A stretch of DNA of 64,000 nt from Bacillus sp. B-jedd (GCF_000821085.1 NZ_CCXR01000001.1:2253001-2317000), one strand, 5' to 3'; positions 52,943-63,465 are shown, numbered from the stretch's first letter. Numbers and translations: made by a program. The notes: generated by a model from the letters alone, not told the origin.

Positions 52943-53169
52943 CTCTTTCTACCTCTTTCTTTAAGCTGCATGGTTTGTATACCACATGTTAGAGAGCGAT
53001 TAAACATTTCTGAAAATTCTTGCGGACATAGTAAAAAAGTTCGATAGCCCGGCCAAAAGTACCTTTTTTAAAAAATTTCATTAAAAAGGGTTCCAAAAAT
53101 CACTTGGAACCTTTACAATGTAATAAACTGAATATTCAATCCACTTTTCCAAGGAGGCATTACAAATCT

Positions 53170-53301
53170 ATGAAAATTATGAGTAATGAACAGCTTGTCG
53201 TTTCTTATCGTGATGCAATGAAGTCTGGGACGGAGAAGGAATGGATAAAAATTCTAAAGGATGAAATTCAGCGAAGAGGGTTAAGGCCTTTTAAGAAGTA
53301 A
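53170..53301 (+). CDS. sda: Sporulation kinase inhibitor Sda, 43 aa
   Basis: The peptide MKIMSNEQLVVSYRDAMKSG with KILKDEIQRRGL forms the helical hairpin of Sda. Sda blocks autophosphorylation of KinA-type sporulation kinases when DNA replication is perturbed. CCAAGGAGG lies upstream of ATG 53170; a second ATG at 53179 is also possible. The triple-PAS kinase of this window has a KinA-like phosphoacceptor domain and is a possible partner (inference). Confidence 0.85.
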   Translation: MKIMSNEQLVVSYRDAMKSGTEKEWIKILKDEIQRRGLRPFKK

Positions 53302-53320
53302 TGATGAAGCCAATTGAGAG

Positions 53321-53346
53321 CAGCTGCCGGCCAAAACCGGCAGCTG
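53321..53346. terminator. Bidirectional terminator between sda and mnmH
   Basis: CAGCTGCCGG-CCAAAA-CCGGCAGCTG perfect 10-bp hairpin between convergent genes. Confidence 0.75.
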
Positions 53347-53368
53347 TTTAATTTTATTTCTGGTAACC

Positions 53369-54451
53369 TTATCGGGTTTCCTGTTGAATGGTGCAGCATG
53401 GCCCAAGTGATAAATCCGCCAGTAGCTCTTCCAGCTTCCGGGCTGCCTCCTCAACATTTTCGGCATGGATATCTTTAAATTCCCCAATGTATTCAAGCTG
53501 TTTGTGTTCGTACATAGGATCATAGTAGAATTCAAGCAAAATCCCGACCATGCTTTTGTAATCCTTTTCCATTATAGCTTCCTCAAGCTGCTTTTTAGCT
53601 ACAGGAAATTTAATCCGCTTCAAAATCCTTTCAAGGGCAGATTGAACCTTCCCATGGTACCATGGCTCGTCCTTATATGGGGCGATATACTCCCTTTCAA
53701 TCAACTCTATCCGCTTCATGATCGGAAGGTGTACTTGTATATGAATGCCATGCGTTTTCACATCCATTAATATATCCGGCTGGACAATGCGCCCTATCCG
53801 CTTACTCTCCGCTTCCATAATCGTATAAGGAGGATTCCCTAGTTCGGCAAGCCGATTAAAAAGGAGTGCATCAAATGTTTTTTGGCTGTTTCCTTCACCA
53901 AGCCCGATGGCTCCAAAAATTGATCCCCTGTGGCCTGCGAGGTATTCCAAATCAATGACAGGATAGCCTTTTTGACGGAGCAAATGAAGGATTTCTGTCT
54001 TACCCGTACCGGTCATGCCGTGGATGACAACGGATTTCTGGGGCACCAGCCCTGGGATTTGCTTTAGCAGATACTGTCTATATGCCTTATACCCTCCCTG
54101 CAGCCTGCGCGCCGATATCCCCGAAAATTCCAAAAATGCAGTCACAGCTTTACTACGCATCCCGCCGCGCCAGCATTGGATAATTGGCATGCCATCAGGT
54201 TCGGTATGCTCTTTTATTGTTTTTAAAAGGACAGGTATTTTTGGTGATACAATTTCCATTGCACGCCATTTGGCCGCATCTGAGCCTTCTTTTTTATAAA
54301 TGATGCCTATATCACTTCGTTCCTCATCAGTGAATAAGGGAACATTGATTGCACCGGGAATGGCACCTTCACTAAATTCAACCGGAGCACGGACATCGAT
54401 CACAACCGGATTTTTTATATTGAATAAGTCTTCTATTGTAATTTCTCTCAA
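53369..54451 (-). CDS. mnmH: tRNA 2-selenouridine synthase MnmH/SelU
   Basis: A 360-residue enzyme that replaces sulfur by selenium in the wobble 2-thiouridine of Glu, Lys and Gln tRNAs using selenophosphate. An N-terminal rhodanese domain (about 1-130) carries the family-specific active site QCWRGGMRS. It is followed by a P-loop domain (GMTGTGKTEILHLL) and the segment DLEYLAGHRGSIFGAIG. Length is as expected. Its presence shows the cell makes selenophosphate. This agrees with the selenocysteine codon of fdhF. Confidence 0.93.
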   Translation of the reverse strand: MREITIEDLFNIKNPVVIDVRAPVEFSEGAIPGAINVPLFTDEERSDIGIIYKKEGSDAAKWRAMEIVSPKIPVLLKTIKEHTEPDGMPIIQCWRGGMRSKAVTAFLEFSGISARRLQGGYKAYRQYLLKQIPGLVPQKSVVIHGMTGTGKTEILHLLRQKGYPVIDLEYLAGHRGSIFGAIGLGEGNSQKTFDALLFNRLAELGNPPYTIMEAESKRIGRIVQPDILMDVKTHGIHIQVHLPIMKRIELIEREYIAPYKDEPWYHGKVQSALERILKRIKFPVAKKQLEEAIMEKDYKSMVGILLEFYYDPMYEHKQLEYIGEFKDIHAENVEEAARKLEELLADLSLGPCCTIQQETR

Positions 54452-54567
54452 CGTAAAAGCACACCTCTGTTTTTAAATCACTTATATCCCTTTATTTTAA
54501 TGGATTCCTGGTGAATTGCAAATGCCTCACCCCCGAACGAAATGATGCCTTTTCAAAAGGCTCTATT

Positions 54568-55250
54568 ATCCTTGATTATTGATTTCCACTCCGGGGACAT
54601 GCTTTCCGCGGGGCGAAGCATCTACTTGATCCAACTTCATGAGAAACATCTATGAATTGACATCGTGCTGCTTTGCGACGAGCTGAAGGTTCGCTTCCTC
54701 GAATAGTCTGTGGCGCAGGAGCAGTCTTTATGGAGCCTCCTCGGCGTCCTGACGCCTGTTTGTCCAGCTGCACAGGGAAGGCTTCGGCAGCTTAGACCCA
54801 CGCACGAAGAAAAAGCGAAAGCTTTTTCGAGGAGCGCCTAGCCCCTCGAGGTCGCTTCGGTCCCAAATGTGAAGTCAAAGACCGACTTCCCCTTCTGGCC
54901 CTCCAGCGCTTGTCTACGCTTCGCTCGCATTAAGGGCGACTAGGATTTTGCTTCGCAAAACCAAGTCTTCCTATATCGGGGCTGACCACAAAGGAAAGCT
55001 TCTGCGACTAGTCATCGCAGGGACACAAAGGAAAGCTTCCATGAAAGATCATCGCAGAGACAGGCGAACTTGCCTGGCGCGAGGCGGTTTTTGCCTGTCA
55101 CGAAGGCGCTTCCGCTTTCCGGGGGGTCTCCACGTGCCGCTCCATCCCGCAGGACAACTGGCTTCTTCGAATGGGCTTTGCACGAAGGAAATGCGCCAGC
55201 ATTTTCGAGGAGTCAGTCCCCTCCGTTCCAATCAACTTCCTGAAAATCAA
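54568..55250 (-). repeat. Dispersed palindromic repeat, copy E (composite, about 680 bp)
   Basis: The ends match copy C (TTGATTTCCACTCCGGGGACATGCTTTCCGCGGGG-type start; TTTTCGAGGAGTCAGTCCCCTCCGTTCC-type end). The middle carries an extra block of about 350 bp (about 54750-55110) with its own short repeats, such as CAAAGGAAAGCTTC and ATCGCAG..AC twice each. An open frame on the plus strand through it is a by-product of the GC-rich repeat. The 842-bp gap between mnmH and the next gene contains nothing else visible. Confidence 0.8.
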
Positions 55251-55292
55251 CACTCACCTTTAACTGAGCCTTTCAAAAAGAAGCTGACAGGC

Positions 55293-55874
55293 TCACCTAA
55301 ACGGCGCTCCTGTCAGCTTCTGAATGGCCATGCAAAAAGCTGCCCATTGTTCAGGATAATGACCTATACCCGAACATTCATATGTTAAGGACTTTGTCTG
55401 CAAACTGACAGACCAGCTGTTGCCATCCAGTACAATCCCTTTATCCTTAAGATAATTTTTATCCCAACTCCAAATTTGTGTCCTATATAAACTTGTTTTA
55501 AAATCCGGTACAGATCCCGGCCTTTTCTTCGTTTGTATATCTTTTATGGCTGGGAATTCCTTATCCCGCCACTCCACATAAGTAAAAAATCCTTTTATAA
55601 AATTAACTTTTAAAAGATAGGCATTTCTTCCAGGCTGCTCTGAATATGCCCTTAACAACACAGGCTGTTTTTCTGGCTTGATGGATATAGTTCCATTGTA
55701 GAATAAGAACAATTCATTTTTTCTGGATAAGACCGACTTAACATCAGAAGGATGAACAGAAGGTTTCCCGCTCGATAAAAGTCCATTTGCTTCATTGCAT
55801 AAAGAAGAAATTGATAAAGGCCCTTTTTCATCCAGAATTTTCAATATTCCATCTAAAAGCGGCATCCTCCCCAT
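55293..55874 (-). CDS. Hypothetical protein with N-terminal winged-helix-like region
   Basis: A 193-residue soluble protein. Residues about 5-55 (LLDGILKILDEKGPLSISSLCNEANGLL, KSVLSRKNELFLFYNGTISI) read like a winged helix. The rest contains aromatic-rich strands (TYVEWRDKEFPAIKDI, TQIWSWDKNYLKDKG). No family recognised. It may start at ATG 55874 or 55865; GAAGGAAGG serves either. Copy E of the dispersed repeat adjoins its 3' end. Confidence 0.6.
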   Translation of the reverse strand: MGRMPLLDGILKILDEKGPLSISSLCNEANGLLSSGKPSVHPSDVKSVLSRKNELFLFYNGTISIKPEKQPVLLRAYSEQPGRNAYLLKVNFIKGFFTYVEWRDKEFPAIKDIQTKKRPGSVPDFKTSLYRTQIWSWDKNYLKDKGIVLDGNSWSVSLQTKSLTYECSGIGHYPEQWAAFCMAIQKLTGAPFR

Positions 55875-56044
55875 CCTTCCTTCCCCTTTTCAATTTAAAA
55901 ATAGAGAGATGTTCTACGAATTTGTTCCTGATTCCAGTATAATGATTTCGCCATTCGCATCTCTGTAACAAATCACACGTTTTTAAATTACAGCCTTTAT
56001 TTTTTTCCGAAAAAGGGTATATAGCAACCGAGGAGGCAGTGCAT

Positions 56045-56647
56045 ATGAATAAGTTTGCGAAGCAATTCAGGGTCCCAAGAGGATTTTTAGGGAAAATAGC
56101 GGGAAAAATAATGTATTTTGAAAATAGGAAAATAAACGAGTGGACATTGCAGAACCTGGATATTTCAGATGGACAGACAATACTTGAAGTCGGCTACGGC
56201 CCTGGATATGCCATTGGTGAAATTGCAAAATGCCACCCTGAAGCTTATTTGGAAGGCATCGATATATCTGGAGAAATGCTGAAGGAAACTTCATCAAAAT
56301 ATGAAAATCTGATTAAAGAAGGTAGGCTCACCCTGCTTTGCGGAGAAGTGTCAGATCTCCCTTCAAAAACCGGATTTTACAACAGGATTTTTTCAGTTAA
56401 CAATTATCCTCTCTGGCATGATCCAACCAATTCCATGCTATCTTTAGCCGCTCGTCTAAAAAAGGGAGGCAAAATAGCCATAACCGTGCAGCCAAGAGAA
56501 AAGGAAGCAACCGATGAAACGGCCCGGGAAATCGGCAAGCAGCTTGTCAACAATTTAAATGAGGCTGGCCTTCAACATATTAAGGTCCATTATAAAAAGG
56601 TTTGGCCAGTTTTGGCTGTGTGTGTAACAGCAAGAAAGCCACTCTGA
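56045..56647 (+). CDS. Class I SAM-dependent methyltransferase
   Basis: A 200-residue Rossmann methyltransferase with motif I ILEVGYGPGYAIGEI, motif II LEGIDISGEML and motif IV FSVNNYPLWHD, and a truncated C-terminal region. Substrate unknown. ATG 56045 has GAGGAGG eight bases upstream. Confidence 0.8.
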   Translation: MNKFAKQFRVPRGFLGKIAGKIMYFENRKINEWTLQNLDISDGQTILEVGYGPGYAIGEIAKCHPEAYLEGIDISGEMLKETSSKYENLIKEGRLTLLCGEVSDLPSKTGFYNRIFSVNNYPLWHDPTNSMLSLAARLKKGGKIAITVQPREKEATDETAREIGKQLVNNLNEAGLQHIKVHYKKVWPVLAVCVTARKPL

Positions 56648-56662
56648 AAAAGAGTGGTTCTC
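56637..56662. terminator. Hairpin shared by methyltransferase and trp operon ends
   Basis: AGCCACTCT / AGAGTGGTT stem with T-rich flank on the minus strand, 33 bp after trpA. Confidence 0.55.
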
Positions 56663-56694
56663 CATGATTTAATCTCTTATGTTTGTTAACAATT

Positions 56695-57483
56695 TTAGAC
56701 GGATGTTTCTCTTTTACTTTTAAAGCTGCTAACAAAATTCTGCAACTCATCAAGTCGGTTTTCGTGAAACAGCTCAATAATTTTACTTCCAGCGATAACA
56801 CCATCGCAAAAGGATGCCAATTCTTTGGCCTGTTCATTATTTGCAACCCCAAAACCTGCTAACACGGGAAGTTTGCTTGCCTGTTTCACCTTTACAAGAT
56901 AGTCATGAAGCTCTGACTGAAAACCATCCCTTTCTCCTGTAACTCCTTTTACTGTGACTGCGTATAAAAAGCCGCTGCCTTTTTCCGATATGTCTCTTAT
57001 CCGCGCGATTGGAGTCGTAAGCGTGACAAGCCTTATCAACTCAATTCCCACACTTGATAAGTAAGGTTCGACAAGAGCTTCTTCCTCAGCGGGCATATCA
57101 GGGATGATACATCCGTCAACGCCAGCAGACTTCCCGTCTGCACAAAATTGATCAATGCCATATGCAAGAATGGGATTTAAGTAAGTCATGATGATGATAG
57201 GGATGGAAACAGCGCTTCTGGCTTCTCCAATATGCCGAAGAGTATCTTTTAATGTTGTCCCCTGTTTGAGTGATCGTAATCCAGCTTCCTGAATGGCCTT
57301 TCCATCCGCGACCGGGTCGGAAAATGGAATACCGACTTCAATAGCCGATGCCCCGAACCGCTCCAGCATTTTTAGCTTATCAGCCAAGCTGTCAAGTCCT
57401 CCATCGCCTGCCATGATATACGGAACGAAAGCTTTTTCCTGCCTGGCGCTCAAATCCTGGAATTTGCTTGCCAATCTATTCAT
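56695..57483 (-). CDS. trpA: Tryptophan synthase alpha chain
   Basis: A 262-residue TIM barrel that cleaves indole-glycerol phosphate. The catalytic Glu and Asp are in [17 protein letters not shown], and the phosphate-binding loops ([18 protein letters not shown]) are present. Its ATG overlaps the trpB end by eight bases. It is the last gene of the trp operon. Confidence 0.96.
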   Translation of the reverse strand: MNRLASKFQDLSARQEKAFVPYIMAGDGGLDSLADKLKMLERFGASAIEVGIPFSDPVADGKAIQEAGLRSLKQGTTLKDTLRHIGEARSAVSIPIIIMTYLNPILAYGIDQFCADGKSAGVDGCIIPDMPAEEEALVEPYLSSVGIELIRLVTLTTPIARIRDISEKGSGFLYAVTVKGVTGERDGFQSELHDYLVKVKQASKLPVLAGFGVANNEQAKELASFCDGVIAGSKIIELFHENRLDELQNFVSSFKSKRETSV

Positions 57484-58684
57484 TATTTTTTCCTCCCTTT
57501 AACTTTTCCATTACCGCTTCAACATCCTTGTCGCCTCTGCCCGATAAGCAGATGATTATTGATTCTTCAGGTTTCATTTTCCCCGCCAGCCTGATGGCGT
57601 ACGCGACTGCATGGGCACTTTCAAGTGCAGGAATAATCCCCTCCCTGATGGCTAGAAGCTTAAATGCCTCAAGTGCTTGTCCATCAGTAATAGAATCATA
57701 AACAACTCTGCGCGTCTCTTTTAGATAACTATGCTCAGGCCCTACTCCAGGATAGTCAAGACCAGCCGAAATCGAATGGGCTTCTTGTATTTGCCCATGC
57801 TCATCCTGCAGCAGATACATAGAAGCGCCATGCAGAACCCCTGGTTTACCATTTGTTAAAGATGCGGCATGGAACTGGGTATCAATTCCGCTTCCAGCAG
57901 CTTCTACACCATAAAGCTGTACTTCTGTGTTTTCGATAAAATCATAGAACATTCCCATCGCATTGCTCCCTCCTCCAATGCAGGCGACGACCGCTTCGGG
58001 TAACTTCCCTTCTTTTTCGAAAAACTGCTTTTTCGTTTCATTTCCAATAACCCGCTGGAAGTCCCGTACAACCATTGGAAAAGGATGCGGACCCATTACT
58101 GAACCTAATAAATAATGCGTATCATCCACATTGGCAACCCAGTAGCGGAGAGCCTCATTCACTGCATCCTTCAGGGTTGAGCTTCCGGAATTGACACTAA
58201 CCACCTTAGCTCCGAGCAGTTCCATCCTAAAAACATTTAAAGCCTGCCTTTTAACATCTTCAGCTCCCATAAATACAGTGCAATCAAGATTTAGCAACGC
58301 GCAGACGGTCGCTGTTGCGACACCATGCTGCCCCGCTCCTGTTTCGGCGACAATCCTTTTTTTCCCCATCCGCTTGGCAAGAAGCGCCTGCCCAATCGTA
58401 TTATTAATTTTGTGAGCCCCTGTGTGATTCAAGTCTTCCCGTTTTAAATAGATTTTTGCCCCACCCGCGTCATGAGTCAGATTTCCCGCAAAATATAAGG
58501 GGGTCTCCCTTCCTACATACTCTTTTAGATATTGGCGGAATTCATTTTGGAATGAAGGATCATCTTTTATTTGATAATAGGCTGCCTCCATCTGTTTCAC
58601 AGCTTCCATTAGCGTTTCCGGGACGAACCTTCCACCGAACCTGCCGAAGTGCCCTTTCTCATCTGGTAATTTATATGTTTGCAT
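57476..58684 (-). CDS. trpB: Tryptophan synthase beta chain
   Basis: A 402-residue PLP enzyme joining indole and serine. The PLP lysine is in [15 protein letters not shown], the phosphate loop is GGGSNAMG, and the N-terminus reads [23 protein letters not shown] precedes the ATG. The start lies inside the trpF end (14-bp overlap), indicating coupled translation. Confidence 0.97.
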   Translation of the reverse strand: MQTYKLPDEKGHFGRFGGRFVPETLMEAVKQMEAAYYQIKDDPSFQNEFRQYLKEYVGRETPLYFAGNLTHDAGGAKIYLKREDLNHTGAHKINNTIGQALLAKRMGKKRIVAETGAGQHGVATATVCALLNLDCTVFMGAEDVKRQALNVFRMELLGAKVVSVNSGSSTLKDAVNEALRYWVANVDDTHYLLGSVMGPHPFPMVVRDFQRVIGNETKKQFFEKEGKLPEAVVACIGGGSNAMGMFYDFIENTEVQLYGVEAAGSGIDTQFHAASLTNGKPGVLHGASMYLLQDEHGQIQEAHSISAGLDYPGVGPEHSYLKETRRVVYDSITDGQALEAFKLLAIREGIIPALESAHAVAYAIRLAGKMKPEESIIICLSGRGDKDVEAVMEKLKGGKNNE

Positions 58685-59300
58685 ATTTACTCCCTCCCGA
58701 TTGTTTCGCTATTTGAATGAATTTTCTTATTTTGTCATGATCTTTGATTCCGTCGGTTTCAACCCCGCTGCTCACATCGACCATATATGGATTTACAAGA
58801 TTAATCGCCATGCCGACATTTTCACTGTCTAAACCGCCCGCCAGGATGATTTTGCCGGATTCGATTTTCCCGGATGACAGTATAGTCCAATCAAAAGTCA
58901 TGCCCGTTCCGCCTCTGGATTTTGTTCTCGGGCTATCGAGCAAATAACTTTCACACTCATAATCTTTTATTTTCAATAAATCTTCATCACTGCCGATATT
59001 AAACGCCTTTATTACTGGATAGGAAAAACTCCTGCAAAAAACGGGGGTCTCATCACCATGGAGCTGCAAATGGGTCAGACCGCTATAATGAGCAATTTTC
59101 TCAATATTTTTCTTTGGCTCGTTGACAAATACCCCTACTTTTTGAATATGTTTTGGAAGTAATTCGATGATGTTCTTGGCCGTATCGGGGCATATCCTCC
59201 TTTTGCTTTGCGCAAAAACAAACCCTAGCGCATCCGCTCCTTGTTCAATTGCATAAAGTGCTGTTTCCGCATCCAAAATCCCGCAAATTTTCACTTTCAT
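58671..59300 (-). CDS. trpF: Phosphoribosylanthranilate isomerase
   Basis: A 209-residue TIM barrel: [13 protein letters not shown] with the catalytic Cys at the N-terminus, [11 protein letters not shown], and the catalytic Asp in [19 protein letters not shown]. Overlaps trpC by four bases and trpB by fourteen. Confidence 0.95.
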   Translation of the reverse strand: MKVKICGILDAETALYAIEQGADALGFVFAQSKRRICPDTAKNIIELLPKHIQKVGVFVNEPKKNIEKIAHYSGLTHLQLHGDETPVFCRSFSYPVIKAFNIGSDEDLLKIKDYECESYLLDSPRTKSRGGTGMTFDWTILSSGKIESGKIILAGGLDSENVGMAINLVNPYMVDVSSGVETDGIKDHDKIRKFIQIAKQSGGSKYANI

Positions 59301-60091
59301 TTCGTAAGGACCTCTGGCTTTGAAACAATGAATTCAGCTGTTTTTTTCTTAAGGGAATCCGTTGTCATCAGTGTTTCACCTATGAGCAAAGCATCGGCTC
59401 CCGCCTGGGCAGCAAGCAGGGCATCCTCACGCCCCTTAAAACCGCTTTCGCTAATGAACATAGCCCCCGCTTCCCGGACTTTTGGGCCAAGATTGGCCGT
59501 ATTTTCCATAGATACTTTAAAGGTACGTAAATTCCTGTTATTAACGCCTATCAATTGTGCTCCTGTCATCAGTGCATCGTTAAGTTCTTTTTCCTGATGA
59601 ACTTCAACAAGCACTTCAAGGCCGAGGGAACGGGCATAAAGATAAAGCTCCCTTAATCGCTCCGCTTCCAGCGCTGCCGCAATCAATAAAATTAAGTCAG
59701 CGCCAGCTCGATACGCCAAATCAATCTGGATTTCATCGATAATAAAATCCTTGCATAATACTGGCAAGCCAACAGAGCTTTTTACCTCTTCCAAGTCACG
59801 GAAGGAACCCTTGAAAAACGTTGAATCGGTTAGAACCGATATGGCAGTGGCTCCAGCCTGCTCGTAAAGTTTTGCTTGTTCGCCAGGGTGTGGTATGCCG
59901 TTTATTAAACCTTTTGATGGAGAAGCCCTTTTAAATTCTGCTATGACTGCTATTTCCTTCGAGTTATTCAATACTTTAATCAAACTTTTCGGCTGCCGAA
60001 AAACTTCTAGAGCAGGAATTCCTTTATTTCGATAATTTTCAACTTCCTCCTCTTTTTTCTCTAAAATCCTTTTCAAAATAGAATCCATCAT
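59297..60091 (-). CDS. trpC: Indole-3-glycerol phosphate synthase
   Basis: A 264-residue barrel with AEFKRASPSKG (catalytic Glu and Lys), LCKDFIIDEIQ, VEVHQEKEL, GVNNRNLRTF and SESGF. The start overlaps the trpD end by four bases. Confidence 0.96.
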   Translation of the reverse strand: MMDSILKRILEKKEEEVENYRNKGIPALEVFRQPKSLIKVLNNSKEIAVIAEFKRASPSKGLINGIPHPGEQAKLYEQAGATAISVLTDSTFFKGSFRDLEEVKSSVGLPVLCKDFIIDEIQIDLAYRAGADLILLIAAALEAERLRELYLYARSLGLEVLVEVHQEKELNDALMTGAQLIGVNNRNLRTFKVSMENTANLGPKVREAGAMFISESGFKGREDALLAAQAGADALLIGETLMTTDSLKKKTAEFIVSKPEVLTK

Positions 60092-61113
60092 ATTGCCTCC
60101 TTTTTTAGCCGCGCGGAAATTCTCTTTAGACTTTCCAGTTTTGCATAAGCCGCACCGGAATCGATACTCCTTGCGGCCATTTGAATTGCTTCTTGGATTG
60201 TATTAGCGTGCATTGCCGAATAAATTCCCAGCCCGGCATTCAGGAGTACAGTCTCCCTGTAAGGTCCTGGATTGCCAGCCAATACGCCCTCGAGAATCCT
60301 GGCATTTTCCATGGCTGAACCGCCTTTAATTTCTTTATTCTCTCTGCGTTTAAGGCCAACCTCTTCAGGAGTAATTGAGAAATAGCTAATATCACTCCCT
60401 TCAATGATTGCCAATTGATTTTCGCCTTCCAATGACGCTTCATCAAGTGATCCTTTTCCATTAATGACAATGGCTCTCTTTCTACCAAGAACAGCGAGTG
60501 TTTTCGCAAATAAGGGGAGGAATTCCGCTTTGTAAACACCTACCAGCTGGAAATCCAGGTTAACCGGATTCGCGAGTGGCCCAATCAAATTAAAGGCAGT
60601 TGGTATTCTCATTTTTTTTCTAACGGCCATGATTTCCCTTAGCTTTGGATGCACATGAGGAGCGAATAGAAAAGAAATGCCCAGTTCCCGAAGTATCACT
60701 TCTGATTCAGCAGGCGGGATGCCAAGGTGTATGCCGAGACTTTCCAGCACATCCGCACTGCCAGCCCTGCTTGAAATGCTTCTGTTCCCATGTTTCGCAA
60801 CCTTAACGCCCGCTCCCGCGATAACAAATGCAGACGTAGTGCTCACATTGAAGGTGGAAGCACCATCACCTCCCGTTCCACAATTATCCAGTATGCCGGT
60901 CGCATTAAATACAAAGCCTGACGTATTTTCCCTTAAAGCCGTCGCCATGCTCGCAAGCTCTTCAGGTGTTTCCCCTTTCATTTTCAAGCCCATTAAAAAT
61001 GCAGCAATTTCGCTTTCTTCCGTCTCTCCGTTCAGCATTCTATTTATCGCTTCCTTCATCTCAACGGTTGTCAATGAACATCTGTCAGCCAGTTTAAGCA
61101 AGTATTCCCTCAT
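60088..61113 (-). CDS. trpD: Anthranilate phosphoribosyltransferase
   Basis: A 341-residue enzyme with the family glycine-rich loop DNCGTGGDGASTFNVST, KHGNRSISSRAGSADVLE and HPKLREIMAVRK. It starts 20 bases inside trpG, and its end overlaps trpC. Confidence 0.96.
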   Translation of the reverse strand: MREYLLKLADRCSLTTVEMKEAINRMLNGETEESEIAAFLMGLKMKGETPEELASMATALRENTSGFVFNATGILDNCGTGGDGASTFNVSTTSAFVIAGAGVKVAKHGNRSISSRAGSADVLESLGIHLGIPPAESEVILRELGISFLFAPHVHPKLREIMAVRKKMRIPTAFNLIGPLANPVNLDFQLVGVYKAEFLPLFAKTLAVLGRKRAIVINGKGSLDEASLEGENQLAIIEGSDISYFSITPEEVGLKRRENKEIKGGSAMENARILEGVLAGNPGPYRETVLLNAGLGIYSAMHANTIQEAIQMAARSIDSGAAYAKLESLKRISARLKKEAI

Positions 61114-61696
61114 GCCGATTCCCCCTTTTGGCTTCTTTTAAAAAGTTAGCCAGAATTTGCATTCCGAATTCTGTGCCAATGGATTCTGGGTGAAACTGTA
61201 TCCCATACACCGGAAAATCATGATGGTGAATAGCCATTACTTCCCCATCGTCTTCTGATTCAGCATCAATCATCAACTCATTTGGGAATTCCGATTTTCC
61301 AACAGATAATGAATGATAACGCATGACATTTATTTTTTCGGGCAGGCCTTCAAATAAGTGGCTTTTGTTGTGAGAAATTGTTGAGATTTTACCGTGCCTG
61401 ATTGACCGTGCTTTCCTAACCATCCCTCCAAAGCTCTTTGCAATAATCTGATGCCCCAGGCAAATCCCCAGGATGGGATAGATGCCGTGTAACTCCCTAA
61501 CGAGACTCAAGCATATCCCTGCCTGCCCAGGGCCGCCCGGACCTGGAGAAAGGACAATGGCTGTTGGATCCAGCTTTTGAATTTCCTTTATACTAATTTT
61601 GTCGTTCCTGAAAATAACTACCTTTTGCCCGAGTATGCCAAGATATTGATACAAATTAAATGTAAAGGAATCATAATTATCGATTAATAAAATCAA
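61094..61696 (-). CDS. trpG: Anthranilate synthase glutamine amidotransferase component
   Basis: A 200-residue class I amidotransferase: oxyanion strand LSPGPGGPGQAG, nucleophile LGICLGHQ, and the His-Glu pair in QFHPESIGTEFG. It starts at a TTG behind GGGAGGGG. In B. subtilis this subunit (PabA/TrpG) is encoded in the folate operon; here it lies inside trp, between trpE and trpD. Confidence 0.94.
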   Translation of the reverse strand: MILLIDNYDSFTFNLYQYLGILGQKVVIFRNDKISIKEIQKLDPTAIVLSPGPGGPGQAGICLSLVRELHGIYPILGICLGHQIIAKSFGGMVRKARSIRHGKISTISHNKSHLFEGLPEKINVMRYHSLSVGKSEFPNELMIDAESEDDGEVMAIHHHDFPVYGIQFHPESIGTEFGMQILANFLKEAKRGNRHEGILA

Positions 61697-63093
61697 GCAA
61701 GCCCCTCCCTGAAAGCCTTCATTTTATTCATTGTCTCTTCGTATTCATTTTCCGGCTTGGAATCATGAACGATACCAGCTCCAGCCTGAATGTATGCGAT
61801 CCCTCCCTTTATAATTAAAGTCCGTATCGCAAGTGCGAAGTCTATGTCTCCGCTAGCGGAAATGTAGCCTATTGCGCCTGAATATAACCCGCGATTTTGC
61901 TTTTCCTGATCATTAATGATTTGCATGGCTTTGATTTTTGGAGCGCCTGTTACCGTCCCTGCTGGAAGACAGGCAGCCAGGGCATCAAGTGAGAATTTCT
62001 CTTCACCGAGAGTCCCTTTTAGTTCTGAAACAAGATGCATTACATAGCGGTATTTTTCAATTTCTAGATATTTGCTGATCTGTATGGAATTATATTCGCA
62101 AATGCGGCCAAGATCGTTTCTGCCCAAATCGACAAGCATTCGATGTTCCGCAAGTTCTTTTTCATCTTGTTTCAACTCTATTTCAAGTGCGTTATCCGTT
62201 AAGACAGTCTCTCCTCTTGGCCTTGTCCCGGCAATTGGATTGGCAAAAACTGTCCTCCCGCTAGTTCTGACGAGACTCTCTGGGGACACGCCCATTACCG
62301 TATACTCACCAAATTCAAAATAAAACATATATGGCGATGGATTTAAGGTCCTAAGCTTTCGGTAACATGAAAAACAATCTCCATCAAATATTGCTGAGAG
62401 CCTTTGGGAAAGGACCGCCTGGAAAATATCCCCCTCTTCGATATGTTTTTTAATTTCATCTACCTTCTCCATGTAATCATTTTTCGTAATAGATTCCTTA
62501 AACGTGCCAATCTCAAAAGGTGCCGGACTTACTGCCTGGGTTGGCTCAAGCAATTCTTTCTTTCTTTTCTCATGCCTCTGTGCAAGACCTTCCACCATTT
62601 CTGCTCCATCTAAAGGAATCCCAGTGACATAAACCTTTTGCTCATGATGATCGTAAACAATCACTTCCTCAAAAAACATGAAATGGCTATCCGGCATATC
62701 AAGTTCATCGCCATATTCTGGACCGATTTCCTCATAAAACCTTATTAAATCATAGCCAGCATATCCTGCCGCGCCTCCAAAAAAAGGCGGAATTACTGTA
62801 TTAGTTTCTATCTGTGGCAATAAATCACCGAGAATCTTTAAGGGTTCCCCCTCAATAAGACTTTCTTTCCCATCTGCTTTTACTAGCCTGTTTTTTGTTC
62901 CTTTCGATATTAATTCAAATGAAGGTTCGGCACCGATATAGGAATATCGCCCTGCATCTGTTTGCCATAGCGAACTCTCAAGCAAGAACTTTCTTTCTCC
63001 GCTAATCTTTTGGAAAATAGAAACGGGAGTTAGTGTATCTCCGGGCAATTCCATGAAACTGATGTGCACTTTTTCTCTCGCTTTCTGTGCCAT
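61693..63093 (-). CDS. trpE: Anthranilate synthase component I
   Basis: A 466-residue chorismate-using enzyme: N-terminal Trp-binding region (LLESSLWQTDAGRYSYIG, feedback site) and C-terminal catalytic domain (FANPIAGTRPRGET, LVDLGRNDLGRI, AGTVTGAPKIKAM, QAGAGIVHDSKPE). ATG 63093 is chosen because AAAAAAGGAG is eight bases upstream; a GTG lies nine bases earlier. Transcription is gated by the two T-boxes in front. Confidence 0.96.
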   Translation of the reverse strand: MAQKAREKVHISFMELPGDTLTPVSIFQKISGERKFLLESSLWQTDAGRYSYIGAEPSFELISKGTKNRLVKADGKESLIEGEPLKILGDLLPQIETNTVIPPFFGGAAGYAGYDLIRFYEEIGPEYGDELDMPDSHFMFFEEVIVYDHHEQKVYVTGIPLDGAEMVEGLAQRHEKRKKELLEPTQAVSPAPFEIGTFKESITKNDYMEKVDEIKKHIEEGDIFQAVLSQRLSAIFDGDCFSCYRKLRTLNPSPYMFYFEFGEYTVMGVSPESLVRTSGRTVFANPIAGTRPRGETVLTDNALEIELKQDEKELAEHRMLVDLGRNDLGRICEYNSIQISKYLEIEKYRYVMHLVSELKGTLGEEKFSLDALAACLPAGTVTGAPKIKAMQIINDQEKQNRGLYSGAIGYISASGDIDFALAIRTLIIKGGIAYIQAGAGIVHDSKPENEYEETMNKMKAFREGLA

Positions 63094-63183
63094 CTCAATC
63101 ACTCCTTTTTTTATGAAACAAAATATAGTTCACCCTATCCAGCTCTCCCTTGGAGGAAAATGTAAATAGATGAATAAGGAATA

Positions 63184-63465
63184 AAAAAAGTCCCCTATAC
63201 ACATTGAAAAAATGTGTATAGAGGACGATATTATGACCGCGGTGCCACCTCAAATTGGAATCTCCAAATGCAGATTCCCTCCTTCAGGTACAGGAAATTT
63301 CCGATACCCTATCCTTTTAACGGCGGAAACCCGTGTTTCCCTACTCTAATTCAGGAAACCTCTCGCAAGCCCATTCAACTTTTCACCCTTTACCGGTTCC
63401 CACCATCCCCGGCTCTCTATAAAAGGATATAAAAGCCTACTCCCCTTGCTCAGCGATTTAATTCA
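63184..63465 (-). promoter_or_regulatory. Tryptophan T-box riboswitch 1 (trpE-proximal)
   Basis: Minus strand. Stem I begins with GCAAGGGGAGTAGG (AGTA motif) and closes with CTTGC. The specifier is TGG (63373-63371) in GAATGGGCTTGC. The T-box GAGGTGGCACCGCGG lies around 63251-63236. A strong terminator (GTCCTCTATACACATT / AATGTGTATAGGGGAC, then seven T) covers 63226-63183. Uncharged tRNA-Trp would bind and switch to the antiterminator. Confidence 0.93.

Noticed and set aside
54948..55388. A 146-codon open frame on the plus strand in the repeat E region
   Set aside because: It runs through GC-rich repeat modules and into the antisense of the 55293 gene; Arg/Ser/Pro-rich nonsense-like content and no ribosome binding site.
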